Positions 1-5,997 of a stretch of 5,997 bases of DNA are shown in pieces. Both the position numbers and the translations under genes were made by a program. Source of the DNA: Thermoanaerobaculales bacterium (GTDB taxonomy: Bacteria > Acidobacteriota > Thermoanaerobaculia > Thermoanaerobaculales > Sulfomarinibacteraceae). Every line of letters begins with the position of its first letter. The stretch's first letter is position 1. Below the pieces are notes generated by a model. The model saw nothing but the letters and a program-made list of their open reading frames with translations, was not told the origin of the DNA and made no database searches. The stretch is taken from contig JALOKS010000173.1 of assembly GCA_025456385.1 (NCBI GenBank), positions 1 to 5,997 on the forward strand, given 5' to 3'.

Positions 1-1862
1 AGCTTCGGAAAGGTCTGCACGGCGTCGGTCGGGCAGACCTCGAGGCAGGCCCCGCACGAGATGCAGACGTCGTGGTCGATGACGTGCAGCTCCTTGATCA
101 CCCCGCTGATGGCGTCGACCGGGCAAGCCTTGGCGCACAGGTGGCAGCCGTCGCACAGCGGCGGCTCGATCCGGAAGGCGGTCAGCTCGCGGCAGACCCC
201 GGCCGGGCAGGCCTTGTCGCGGATGTGCGCCTCGTACTCGGAGCGGAAGTAGCGCAGGGTCGAGAGCACGGGGTTGGGGGCAGAGCGGCCGAGCTCGCAC
301 AGGCTGCCGAGCTGCATGGCGGCGGCGAGGCGCTCGATGAGCCCGAGGTCGTCGGCGGTGCCGCGGCCGGCGATCAGCCGCTCGTAGATGCGGAGGAGCT
401 GGTGCAGGCCCTCGCGGCAGGGCGTGCACTTGCCGCAGCTCTCCTCCTCGAGGAAGGCGAGGAAGTAGCGCGCGACGTCGACCATGCAGGTGCGGTCGTC
501 CATCACGATCATGCCGCCCGAGCCCATCATCGAGCCGGCCTCGGTGAGCCGCTCGTAGTCCACCGGCAGGTCGAGCAGCGCCTCCGGCACGCAGCCGCCG
601 GAGGGTCCGCCGGTCTGCACCGCCTTGAAGGGCCGGTCCTTGAGGATGCCGCCGCCGATGTCGTAGATGATGTGGCGCAGGGTGGTGCCCATCGGCAGCT
701 CGATGAGGCCCGTGTTCTTGACCTTGCCGACGAGGGAGAAGGCCTTGGTGCCCTTCGAGCGCTCGGTGCCCATCGACGCGAACCACTCGCCGCCGCGGTC
801 GATGATGGCGCCGATGCCGGCCCAGGTCTCGACGTTGTTGAGCACCGTCGGCAGGTCGAAGAGCCCCTTCTCGGTGGAGTGGACGTACTTCGCGCGCGGC
901 TCCCCGGTCTTGCCCTCGAGCGAACGCATGAGGGCCGAGGACTCGCCGCAGACGAAGGCGCCGCCGCCGCGCGAGATCCGGACCGAGAAGTCGAGGCCGG
1001 TGCCCATGATGTCCGTACCGAGCAGCCCCGCCTTCTCGGCCTCGCGGATGGCGATGCCGAGGTTGACGACCGCCAGCGGGTACTCGTCGCGGACGTAGAT
1101 CCAACCCTCGTGGGCGCCCACCGCGTAGGCGCCGATGACCATGCCCTCGAGCACCGAGTGCGGGTCGCCTTCCATGATCGAGCGGTCCTTGAAGGCGCCC
1201 GGGTCGCCCTCGTCGCCGTTGCAGAGCACGAATCGCCGCTCGCCGGGCGCCTTCTTGCAGGAGCGCCACTTGCGCGCGGTCGAGAAGCCGGCGCCGCCGC
1301 GGCCGCGCTGGCCGGCGACGGCGACCTCCTCGATCACCTCGTCCGGGCTCATCGCGAACAGGGCCTTGGCGAGGCCCGCGTAGGCGCCGGCCGCGATCGC
1401 GTCGAGGATGTCGGTGGGGTCGATGCGGCCGATGTTGCGCATCGCCACCCGCACCTGGTTCTTGTAGAAGGGGATCTCTGCGTACTGCTCGATGCGCTCG
1501 CCGCTCACCGGCTCCTTGTAGAGGAGGCCCGGGATGACCTCACCGCCGAGCAGGGTCTTCTCCACGATCTCGGCGACCCGCTTGGGCCGCACCTTGGTGT
1601 AGAGCACGCCCGAAGGCTGCAGGGCGACCAGCGGCCCGCGCTCGCAGAAGCCGTGGCAGCCGGTCGTCTTGACGAAGCAGCCGACGTCGGCGTCGAGCCC
1701 GCGCGCAGCGATCTCGGCCGCGAAGGTTTCGGCCACCTTCTTCGAGCCCGAGGCCAGGCAGCCGGTGCCGCAGCACACCAGCACCTGCTGCTTCCGACCC
1801 GACTCCCGCGCCTGCAGCCGGGAGCGCAGCGCCTCGAACTGCTCGCGGGACTCAATTCTCAT
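1..1862 (-). CDS. NuoF/HndC/HydB-like NAD(H)- and FMN-binding diaphorase subunit (partial, runs off the left edge)
   Basis: Flavoprotein subunit that exchanges electrons between NAD(H), FMN and Fe-S clusters in complex I and in HydABC/Hnd-type hydrogenases. I translated 620 codons from ATG at 1862 with no stop. Residues about 25-105 form a thioredoxin-like [2Fe-2S] domain (C30, C35, C69, C73, with TGCHGFCERGP). The NuoF core follows: glycine-rich loop GRGGAGF at 187-193, CNGDEGDPGAFKDR at 214-227, then the CGESSAL and NNVET segments. The N3-type [4Fe-4S] ligands are ESCGKCTPCREG (C476, C479, C482) plus C522. The C-terminus has two CxxCxxCxxxCP ferredoxin motifs (C570-C580 and C600-C610). This domain order matches HydB/HndC rather than the shorter complex I NuoF. 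HydB proteins are about this long, so only a short tail should be missing. The start overlaps the NuoE-like gene by 11 bp, implying translational coupling. Whether it serves a hydrogenase, the oxidoreductase encoded upstream, or another enzyme cannot be read from this window. Confidence 0.95.
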   Translation of the reverse strand, partial: MRIESREQFEALRSRLQARESGRKQQVLVCCGTGCLASGSKKVAETFAAEIAARGLDADVGCFVKTTGCHGFCERGPLVALQPSGVLYTKVRPKRVAEIVEKTLLGGEVIPGLLYKEPVSGERIEQYAEIPFYKNQVRVAMRNIGRIDPTDILDAIAAGAYAGLAKALFAMSPDEVIEEVAVAGQRGRGGAGFSTARKWRSCKKAPGERRFVLCNGDEGDPGAFKDRSIMEGDPHSVLEGMVIGAYAVGAHEGWIYVRDEYPLAVVNLGIAIREAEKAGLLGTDIMGTGLDFSVRISRGGGAFVCGESSALMRSLEGKTGEPRAKYVHSTEKGLFDLPTVLNNVETWAGIGAIIDRGGEWFASMGTERSKGTKAFSLVGKVKNTGLIELPMGTTLRHIIYDIGGGILKDRPFKAVQTGGPSGGCVPEALLDLPVDYERLTEAGSMMGSGGMIVMDDRTCMVDVARYFLAFLEEESCGKCTPCREGLHQLLRIYERLIAGRGTADDLGLIERLAAAMQLGSLCELGRSAPNPVLSTLRYFRSEYEAHIRDKACPAGVCRELTAFRIEPPLCDGCHLCAKACPVDAISGVIKELHVIDHDVCISCGACLEVCPTDAVQTFPK

Positions 1863-2334
1863 CGTCGCCTCCCCCGGCCAGATACTTCGCCATGCGGGCC
1901 GGTTTGGCACTGCCCCAGTACCTGTCGCCGACGATCAGGACCGGCGCCATCGCGCAGGCGCCGACGCAGTTGACGGTCTTGACCGTGAACCTGAGGTCGT
2001 CGGTGGTCCCGCCGGGGGCGACTCCGAGGTTCCGCTCGAGCTCCTCCACGAGCTGGCCGGCGCCGCGGATGTGGCAGGCGGTTCCCGTGCAGACCTTGAC
2101 GATGGTGTCGCCCTGCGGCTCGAGGGCGAAGGCCTTGTAGAAGGTGGCGACCGAGAAGACCTTGGCGAGCGGCACCTCGAGCGACTCGGCGACCCGAACC
2201 AGCACGTCGCAGGGCAGGTAGTTGTAGGCGCGGTGGACGTCCTGCAGGATCTGGATCAGCGCCGCCTCCTCGTGGGGGTAGCCCGAGAGGATCTCCTCGG
2301 CCTTGACGAGATCATGAGAGGAGTTCTGAGCCAT
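1852..2334 (-). CDS. NuoE/HndA-like [2Fe-2S] subunit (NADH dehydrogenase 24 kDa family)
   Basis: Small electron-transfer subunit that partners NuoF-type flavoproteins. The protein is 160 residues from the ATG at 2334, the usual size for the family. An N-terminal helical region (about 10-65, including LIQILQDVHRAYNYLP and VFSVATFYKAF) precedes a thioredoxin-fold domain. The [2Fe-2S] ligands are C82 and C87 (VCTGTAC) and C123 and C127 (NCVGAC), which is the canonical pattern. The ATG shares its A with the TGA stop of the gamma-subunit gene (TGATG), and GGAGG lies four bases upstream. An in-frame GTG one codon earlier (2337) sits only one base from that GGAGG and is less likely. The 3' end overlaps the NuoF-like gene by 11 bp. 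Cytoplasmic; no signal peptide or membrane segment is visible. Family assignment is firm. The physiological partner beyond the NuoF-like protein is inferred. Confidence 0.95.
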   Translation of the reverse strand: MAQNSSHDLVKAEEILSGYPHEEAALIQILQDVHRAYNYLPCDVLVRVAESLEVPLAKVFSVATFYKAFALEPQGDTIVKVCTGTACHIRGAGQLVEELERNLGVAPGGTTDDLRFTVKTVNCVGACAMAPVLIVGDRYWGSAKPARMAKYLAGGGDDEN

Positions 2335-2888
2335 CACGCCTCCGCGACCTTGTGCGCCGCGCCGAGCTGGTGGCCGCGGCGCAGCGCTTCGATGTTGAGG
2401 TCGACCAGCGCCGGTTTGCCGGCGAAGGTCTCACGGATCACCTCGATCACCCGCTCGAGGTCGACGACGTCGGTCGCACCGAGGTAGGCGCCGAGCGCGA
2501 CCATGTTGGCGGCGCGCGGGTTGCCGAGCTCGGTGGCGATCTGGTTGGCGGGGACCTCGACAACGTTGAGGTCGTCCCGGCTTGACCCGCGGCTGATGAG
2601 CGAGGTGTTGATCAGCAGGAGCCCGCCGGGGCGGAGGTTGGGCTCGAACTTCTCCAGCGACGGCAGGTTCATGGCCAGCACCGCCCGCGGCGAGCGGATC
2701 ACCGGCGAACCGACCGGCTGGTCCGAGATGACGACGGTGCAGTTGCAGGTGCCGCCCCGCATCTCTGGTCCGTAGGACGGCAGCCACGACACCTCCTTGC
2801 CGGCGTGCATCCCCGCGTAGGCGAGCATCTTGCCGATGAGGAGGATCCCCTGCCCCCCGAAGCCTGCCATGATGACGTCGCGCTGCAT
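2334..2888 (-). CDS. 2-oxoacid:ferredoxin oxidoreductase, gamma subunit
   Basis: Gamma subunit (POR/KOR gamma domain) of a four-subunit 2-oxoacid:ferredoxin oxidoreductase; in this enzyme family the domain contributes to CoA binding and assembly. The 184-residue length is typical for a stand-alone gamma subunit. It opens with the family motif GFGGQGIL at residues 9-16 and carries SYGPEMRGGTCNC at 38-50, both diagnostic. The rest is a Rossmann-like fold with no metal-binding Cys cluster. The ATG at 2888 follows a G-rich run (GGGGGGAG) and lies 11 bp after the beta stop. Its stop overlaps the next start as TGATG, tying translation of the oxidoreductase to the NuoE-like gene. The name KorC or VorC would depend on the substrate, which cannot be settled here. 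Confidence 0.95.
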   Translation of the reverse strand: MQRDVIMAGFGGQGILLIGKMLAYAGMHAGKEVSWLPSYGPEMRGGTCNCTVVISDQPVGSPVIRSPRAVLAMNLPSLEKFEPNLRPGGLLLINTSLISRGSSRDDLNVVEVPANQIATELGNPRAANMVALGAYLGATDVVDLERVIEVIRETFAGKPALVDLNIEALRRGHQLGAAHKVAEA

Positions 2889-2899
2889 GCTCCCCCCGC

Positions 2900-3665
<766 letters not shown>

Positions 3666-3673
<8 letters not shown>

Positions 3674-4754
3674 GGAACACCTCCGCGGAGCGGCCGTCGA
3701 GGATCGCTTTCGCCTTGGCCACCACCTCGTCCGGCGACACCAGCATGCCGCCCATCCGGTTGAGGAAGTGCACCGGGCGGCTGCGGGCGAGCGCGAGCTG
3801 CACGTCCTCGATCATCTGCCCGGACGACAGCTCGACGACCAGCACCGCGCGCGCCTGCACCGCGGCCTCGCGGACCGCCTCGTAGGGGAAGGGGAAGAGG
3901 GTGATCGGCCGCAGCAGCGCGACCCGCAGCCCCTCCTCGCGCAGCTCGTCGATCGCGGTCGAGCAGACCCGCGCCACCGTGCCGTAGGCGACGATCAGCA
4001 CGTCGAAGTCGCCTTCGGCGCCGTAGGTGGCGACGCGGATCTCGTCGGCGACCATGCGGTCGTACTTGGCTTTGAGCTTGTGGTTGTGGCGCTCGAGCTC
4101 CTCGGGGTCGAGGAACAGCGAGTTGATGATGTTGGTGGGGCGGCTGCCGTCGCAGCCGGTCGCGGCCCAGGTCTTGGGCGGCAGCTCCTTGATGGGAGTG
4201 CGGTCGCTGCGGAACTCGACCGGCTCCATCATCTGGCCGATGAGGCCGTCGCCCAGCACCATCACCGGGTTGCGGTAGTAGTCGGCGAGATCGAAGGCGT
4301 CCTGCACCAGGTCCGCCGCCTCCTGCACCGACCACGGCGCCAGCACCAGCACCCGGAAGTCGCCGTGGCCGAGCCCCTTGGTGGCCTGGAAGTAGTCTCC
4401 CTGGCTGGGCAGGATGCCGCCCAGGCCCGGCCCGGCGCGGACGATGTTGACGATCACCACCGGCAGCTCCGACCCGGCGAGGTAGGAGATCCCCTCGGCC
4501 ATCAGGGAGATGCCCGGCGACGACGACGAGGTCATGACCCGCTCGCCGGAGCCGGCGGCGCCGTAGATCATGTTCGAGGCCGCGACCTCGCTCTCGGCCT
4601 GGACGAAGGTGCCGCCGACCTGCGGCAGCCGCATCGACATGTACTCGGGGATCTCGTTCTGCGGCGTGATCGGGTAGCCGAAGAACAGCTTGCAGCCGGA
4701 CTGGACCGCCGCCTCGCCGATCGCCTCCGAGCCCTTCATGAGCTTCTTGGTCAT
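3666..4754 (-). CDS. 2-oxoacid:ferredoxin oxidoreductase, alpha subunit
   Basis: Alpha subunit of the oxidoreductase, made of a pyrimidine-binding domain and a transketolase C-terminal-like domain. With the beta subunit it builds the active site for oxidative decarboxylation of a 2-oxoacid to an acyl-CoA. It is 362 residues from ATG at 4754, normal for KorA/VorB. GYPITPQNEIPEYM at 26-39 is the family signature. QAESEVAA at 52-59 holds the conserved Glu expected to activate TPP, followed by TSSSSPG at 75-81. The C-terminal half includes VLIVAYGTVAR and LRPITLFPFP, typical of domain II. I chose this start because GGAG lies six bases upstream and homology begins immediately (MKGSEAIGEAA). The same frame stays open upstream to about 5234, but only through the repeat-filled gap and across the ferredoxin gene, so that extension is not real. 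Low-complexity DNA immediately precedes the gene. Confidence 0.95.
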
Positions 4755-4760
4755 GAGCGT

Positions 4761-4778
4761 CTCCGGTCGGTTTCGACC
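4761..4778 (-). promoter_or_regulatory. Small hairpin abutting the alpha-subunit ribosome binding site
   Basis: On the minus strand GGTCG (4778-4774), AAAC loop, CGACC (4769-4765) forms a perfect 5-bp stem immediately before GGAG (4764-4761), the ribosome binding site of the alpha gene, which lies six bases from its ATG. The stem shares one base with the foot of the longer repeat hairpin, so the two structures may compete or stack. It could affect ribosome access, but short GC stems are common in GC-rich DNA. Confidence 0.35.
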
Positions 4779-4866
4779 CGTCTCCGTGCCCGTGTCCGTG
4801 CCCGTGTCCGAATGCGCTGCGGGCGTCGGCATTCCCGTTCGGGCACGGATACGGAGACGGAAACGG
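4778..4866. repeat. Long imperfect hairpin made of inverted hexanucleotide repeats
   Basis: The left arm consists of five NNNCCG hexamers (4781-4810: TCTCCG, TGCCCG, TGTCCG, TGCCCG, TGTCCG), including a perfect 12-bp tandem copy of TGCCCGTGTCCG. The right arm has six CGGNNN hexamers (4840-4875: CGGGCA, CGGATA, CGGAGA, CGGAAA, CGGACA, CGGGAA). The arms pair along most of 4778-4866, capped by an exact GAATGC/GCATTC stem (4810-4815 with 4829-4834) and a 13-base loop; a few internal mismatches fall at 4835-4839, 4855-4856 and 4862. No T-tract follows in the direction of transcription, so it does not look like a classical terminator. It could modulate message stability between the ferredoxin and alpha genes, or be a dispersed genomic repeat that landed here. 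Confidence 0.8.
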
Positions 4867-4893
4867 ACACGGGAATCGTCACGAAATCCCCCA

Positions 4894-5127
4894 TCAATAG
4901 CTGAAGTAGTGGTACATGGTGCCGTTGACCCGCATCTCGATCGCCATGTCGGGGCAGGTGATGCAGCACAGGCGGCAGCCGATGCAGCGCATCTGCTCCA
5001 CCATCTCGGCGTAGAAGTAGCCCTTGGCGTTGATCCTCCGCCCCATGCCGAGGATCTGCTGCGGGCAGGCGTGAACGCAGAGCTCGCAGCCCTTGCAGCG
5101 GTCGGGGCTGATGATGATCTGCGGCAT
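4894..5127 (-). CDS. 2x[4Fe-4S] ferredoxin-like subunit of the 2-oxoacid oxidoreductase (KorD/VorD type)
   Basis: Small bacterial-type ferredoxin of 77 residues that acts as the delta subunit, passing electrons from the beta-subunit cluster to an acceptor. Two complete CxxCxxCxxxCP motifs are present: C11, C14, C17, C21 and C48, C51, C54, C58. An additional C55 sits next to C54. The roughly 26-residue linker between motifs and the Tyr-rich C-terminus (TMYHYFSY) are short, leaving no room for other domains. The start at 5127 has a strong ribosome binding site (AAAGGAG, five bases upstream) and is 13 bp after the ATPase stop. The gene is separated from the alpha gene by the 139-bp repeat-containing gap. 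Its position next to the alpha, beta and gamma genes is what marks it as a dedicated subunit rather than a free ferredoxin. Confidence 0.93.
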   Translation of the reverse strand: MPQIIISPDRCKGCELCVHACPQQILGMGRRINAKGYFYAEMVEQMRCIGCRLCCITCPDMAIEMRVNGTMYHYFSY

Positions 5128-5140
5128 CGGCGCTCCTTTC

Positions 5141-5911
5141 TCAGTTGACCACGAACAGCGGCCCGACGGTCCGGCGCTCGCGGGCCTGCGCGAAGGGCGG
5201 CTCGACGATCCGGCGCATGGCCACCACCGGGCACTCGAGCTCGGCGCCCGCGAGCTCGGCGGCCAGGGCTGCGCCCACCACGGTCAGCGCGACCAGCGGC
5301 ACCTCGACCAGGCGGGCCGTCTCCCGGGCCTGGCGGTAGCCCTCGAGGACGACCGCGGCGGTGGTCTCCGCCATCAGGTGGGTGTTCGAGATCAGGCCCG
5401 TCACCGGCAGGCGGCCCACCGCCTCGATCTCGCGCACCATCGCCGCCGCCGCCTCGGGACCGGGGGTCGAAGGGCGTCGGAAGTTGAGCACCAGCATGCA
5501 GTCAGTGCCGTCGTGCGGGACGACGTCCGCGAGCGAGCCGAGAACCCGCGCGCCGACGTCGTCGCCGCCGACGTCCATGAGCAGGCGCCGGTCGCCCCGG
5601 CGGAGGTGGCTCCTGATCTGCGGCACGATGATCGGCAGGTCGGCGTGGACGTTGGCGCCGGTCGGCGCCAGGAGCTCGATACCGGCGGCGGCGAGAATGT
5701 CCCGCGCCGAACGCGTCCGGAAGTAGGGCTTGACGACATCGAGGTCGGCGATCGTCACCCGCTCCCCGGCGGCCGCCAGATCGAGCGCCCCGTTGAGGGC
5801 GACCTCGGTCTTGCCGCTGCCGAAGTGGCCGACGAACACCGTGACCCGCTTGTCGTACACCCGAGGCTCCAGTCCCGGCCGGCCCGAGCCGCGTCGCCGG
5901 CGACCCAGCAT
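5141..5911 (-). CDS. P-loop ATPase of the MinD/CobQ-like (SIMIBI) class, function unknown
   Basis: Nucleotide-binding protein of 256 residues with a Walker A GHFGSGKTE at 28-36, a switch-like segment ADLDVVKPYFRTR at 55-67 and a Walker B-like LLMDVGGDDVG at about 110-119. This fits the CobQ/CobB/MinD/ParA nucleotide-binding fold; there is no ferredoxin motif and no evident metal-binding CxxC. No membrane segment is visible. It is the first gene of the cluster, 13 bp ahead of the ferredoxin gene, so a role in assembly, cofactor loading or regulation of the oxidoreductase is a guess from position only. I chose ATG at 5911 because GGGGTGATC (5917-5925), complementary to the 16S 3' end, lies five bases upstream. 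An in-frame TTG at 5935 would add eight residues but has no ribosome binding site and abuts the palindrome. A GTG at 5860, just before the conserved fold, is another alternative, so the N-terminus is uncertain. Confidence 0.85.
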   Translation of the reverse strand: MLGRRRRGSGRPGLEPRVYDKRVTVFVGHFGSGKTEVALNGALDLAAAGERVTIADLDVVKPYFRTRSARDILAAAGIELLAPTGANVHADLPIIVPQIRSHLRRGDRRLLMDVGGDDVGARVLGSLADVVPHDGTDCMLVLNFRRPSTPGPEAAAAMVREIEAVGRLPVTGLISNTHLMAETTAAVVLEGYRQARETARLVEVPLVALTVVGAALAAELAGAELECPVVAMRRIVEPPFAQARERRTVGPLFVVN

Positions 5912-5933
5912 AGCGCGATCACCCCACGCACTC

Positions 5934-5962
5934 AAGGTATGTGAATTTCTTCACGAATCCAA
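5934..5962 (-). promoter_or_regulatory. Weak candidate sigma70-like promoter for the cluster
   Basis: On the minus strand TTGGAT (5962-5957) and TACCTT (5939-5934) are separated by exactly 17 bases. Each matches its -35 or -10 consensus at only 3 of 6 positions. If real, the palindrome at 5941-5954 would fill the spacer and the transcript would begin near 5927, just before the GGGGTGATC ribosome binding site. The surrounding AT-rich DNA supports a promoter somewhere in 5930-5997, but the exact boxes are uncertain. I see no gene in 5936-5997. Confidence 0.25.
5939..5956. promoter_or_regulatory. Candidate Rex-type operator (GTGAA-N4-TTCAC palindrome)
   Basis: A perfect inverted repeat GTGAA (5941-5945), TTTC, TTCAC (5950-5954). 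The 18-base site ATGTGAATTTCTTCACGA agrees with the Rex consensus TTGTGAANNNNTTCACAA at 12 of 14 defined positions. Rex is a repressor that leaves DNA when the NADH/NAD+ ratio rises. The site lies 29 bp upstream of the ATPase ATG in the only AT-rich stretch of the window, where a repressor of the cluster would be expected. No rex gene is in the window, so the assignment rests on motif match and context only. Confidence 0.5.
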
Positions 5963-5997
5963 GTCATTAATTTGAGACAAAGTTACAGCTCAACGCC

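Noticed and set aside
1505..1855. Alternative minus-strand open frames inside the NuoF-like gene
   Set aside because: Arg/Ser/Ala-rich translations without motifs, in the wrong frame relative to the conserved Cys and glycine-rich motifs.
72..1973. A 633-codon open frame on the plus strand covering the NuoF-like gene
   Set aside because: Its translation is low-complexity Ala/Arg/Asp/Leu-rich with no recognisable domain, while the minus strand over the same bases encodes a full set of NuoF, thioredoxin-like and ferredoxin motifs. It is a byproduct of GC-rich codon bias.
4778..4866. Rho-independent terminator between ferredoxin and alpha genes
   Set aside because: The stem is long, imperfect and not followed by a T-tract in the direction of transcription, and it would cut the operon in two between subunits of one enzyme.
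4781..4875. CRISPR-like or other spaced repeat array
   Set aside because: The units are contiguous 6-bp degenerate repeats in two opposite blocks, with no spacers and no cas genes.
5912..5935. TTG start at 5935 for the ATPase
   Set aside because: It has no ribosome binding site and lies five bases from the palindrome, whereas ATG at 5911 has GGGGTGATC at suitable spacing.
5939..5956. FNR/CRP-type binding site
   Set aside because: The half-sites are GTGAA/TTCAC with a 4-base gap. FNR needs TTGAT/ATCAA, and CRP needs TGTGA/TCACA with a 6-base gap; the Rex pattern fits better.

Overview
This GC-rich window carries one compact gene cluster, read entirely on the minus strand from right to left. 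In order of transcription it encodes: a P-loop ATPase of unknown role; a small two-cluster ferredoxin; the alpha, beta and gamma subunits of a thiamine-pyrophosphate-dependent 2-oxoacid:ferredoxin oxidoreductase (Kor/Vor type); a NuoE/HndA-like [2Fe-2S] subunit; and a NuoF/HndC/HydB-like NAD(H)- and FMN-binding subunit. The last gene runs off the left edge of the window, probably only a few residues before its natural end. It is the largest gene here.

The genes are packed like an operon. The gaps and overlaps are: 13-bp gap (ATPase to ferredoxin), 139-bp gap (ferredoxin to alpha), 8-bp overlap (alpha to beta), 11-bp gap (beta to gamma), 1-bp TGATG overlap (gamma to NuoE-like) and 11-bp overlap (NuoE-like to NuoF-like). 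The only sizeable internal gap, 4755-4893, is filled by a long imperfect hairpin built from hexanucleotide repeats and a second small hairpin next to the alpha-subunit ribosome binding site. The only AT-rich stretch, 5936-5997 upstream of the first gene, holds a perfect inverted repeat GTGAA-N4-TTCAC that closely matches the operator of the NADH/NAD+ sensing repressor Rex.

The oxidoreductase should convert a 2-oxoacid plus CoA to an acyl-CoA, CO2 and low-potential electrons carried on its own Fe-S clusters and ferredoxin. The NuoEF-like pair is the standard NAD(H)-reacting diaphorase module of complex I and of electron-bifurcating hydrogenases. Placing it in the same tightly coupled operon suggests that electrons from 2-oxoacid oxidation reach NAD+, or that the reverse reductive carboxylation is fed from NADH. 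A third catalytic partner may lie beyond the left edge. A redox-responsive operator in front of such a cluster would fit this role.

The organism is most likely an anaerobic or facultatively anaerobic bacterium of high GC content, with Shine-Dalgarno-led genes. The phylum cannot be fixed from the sequence alone; GC-rich Acidobacteriota, Desulfobacterota or Myxococcota-like lineages would all be plausible guesses. No RNA genes, insertion sequences, CRISPR arrays or defence genes are visible.
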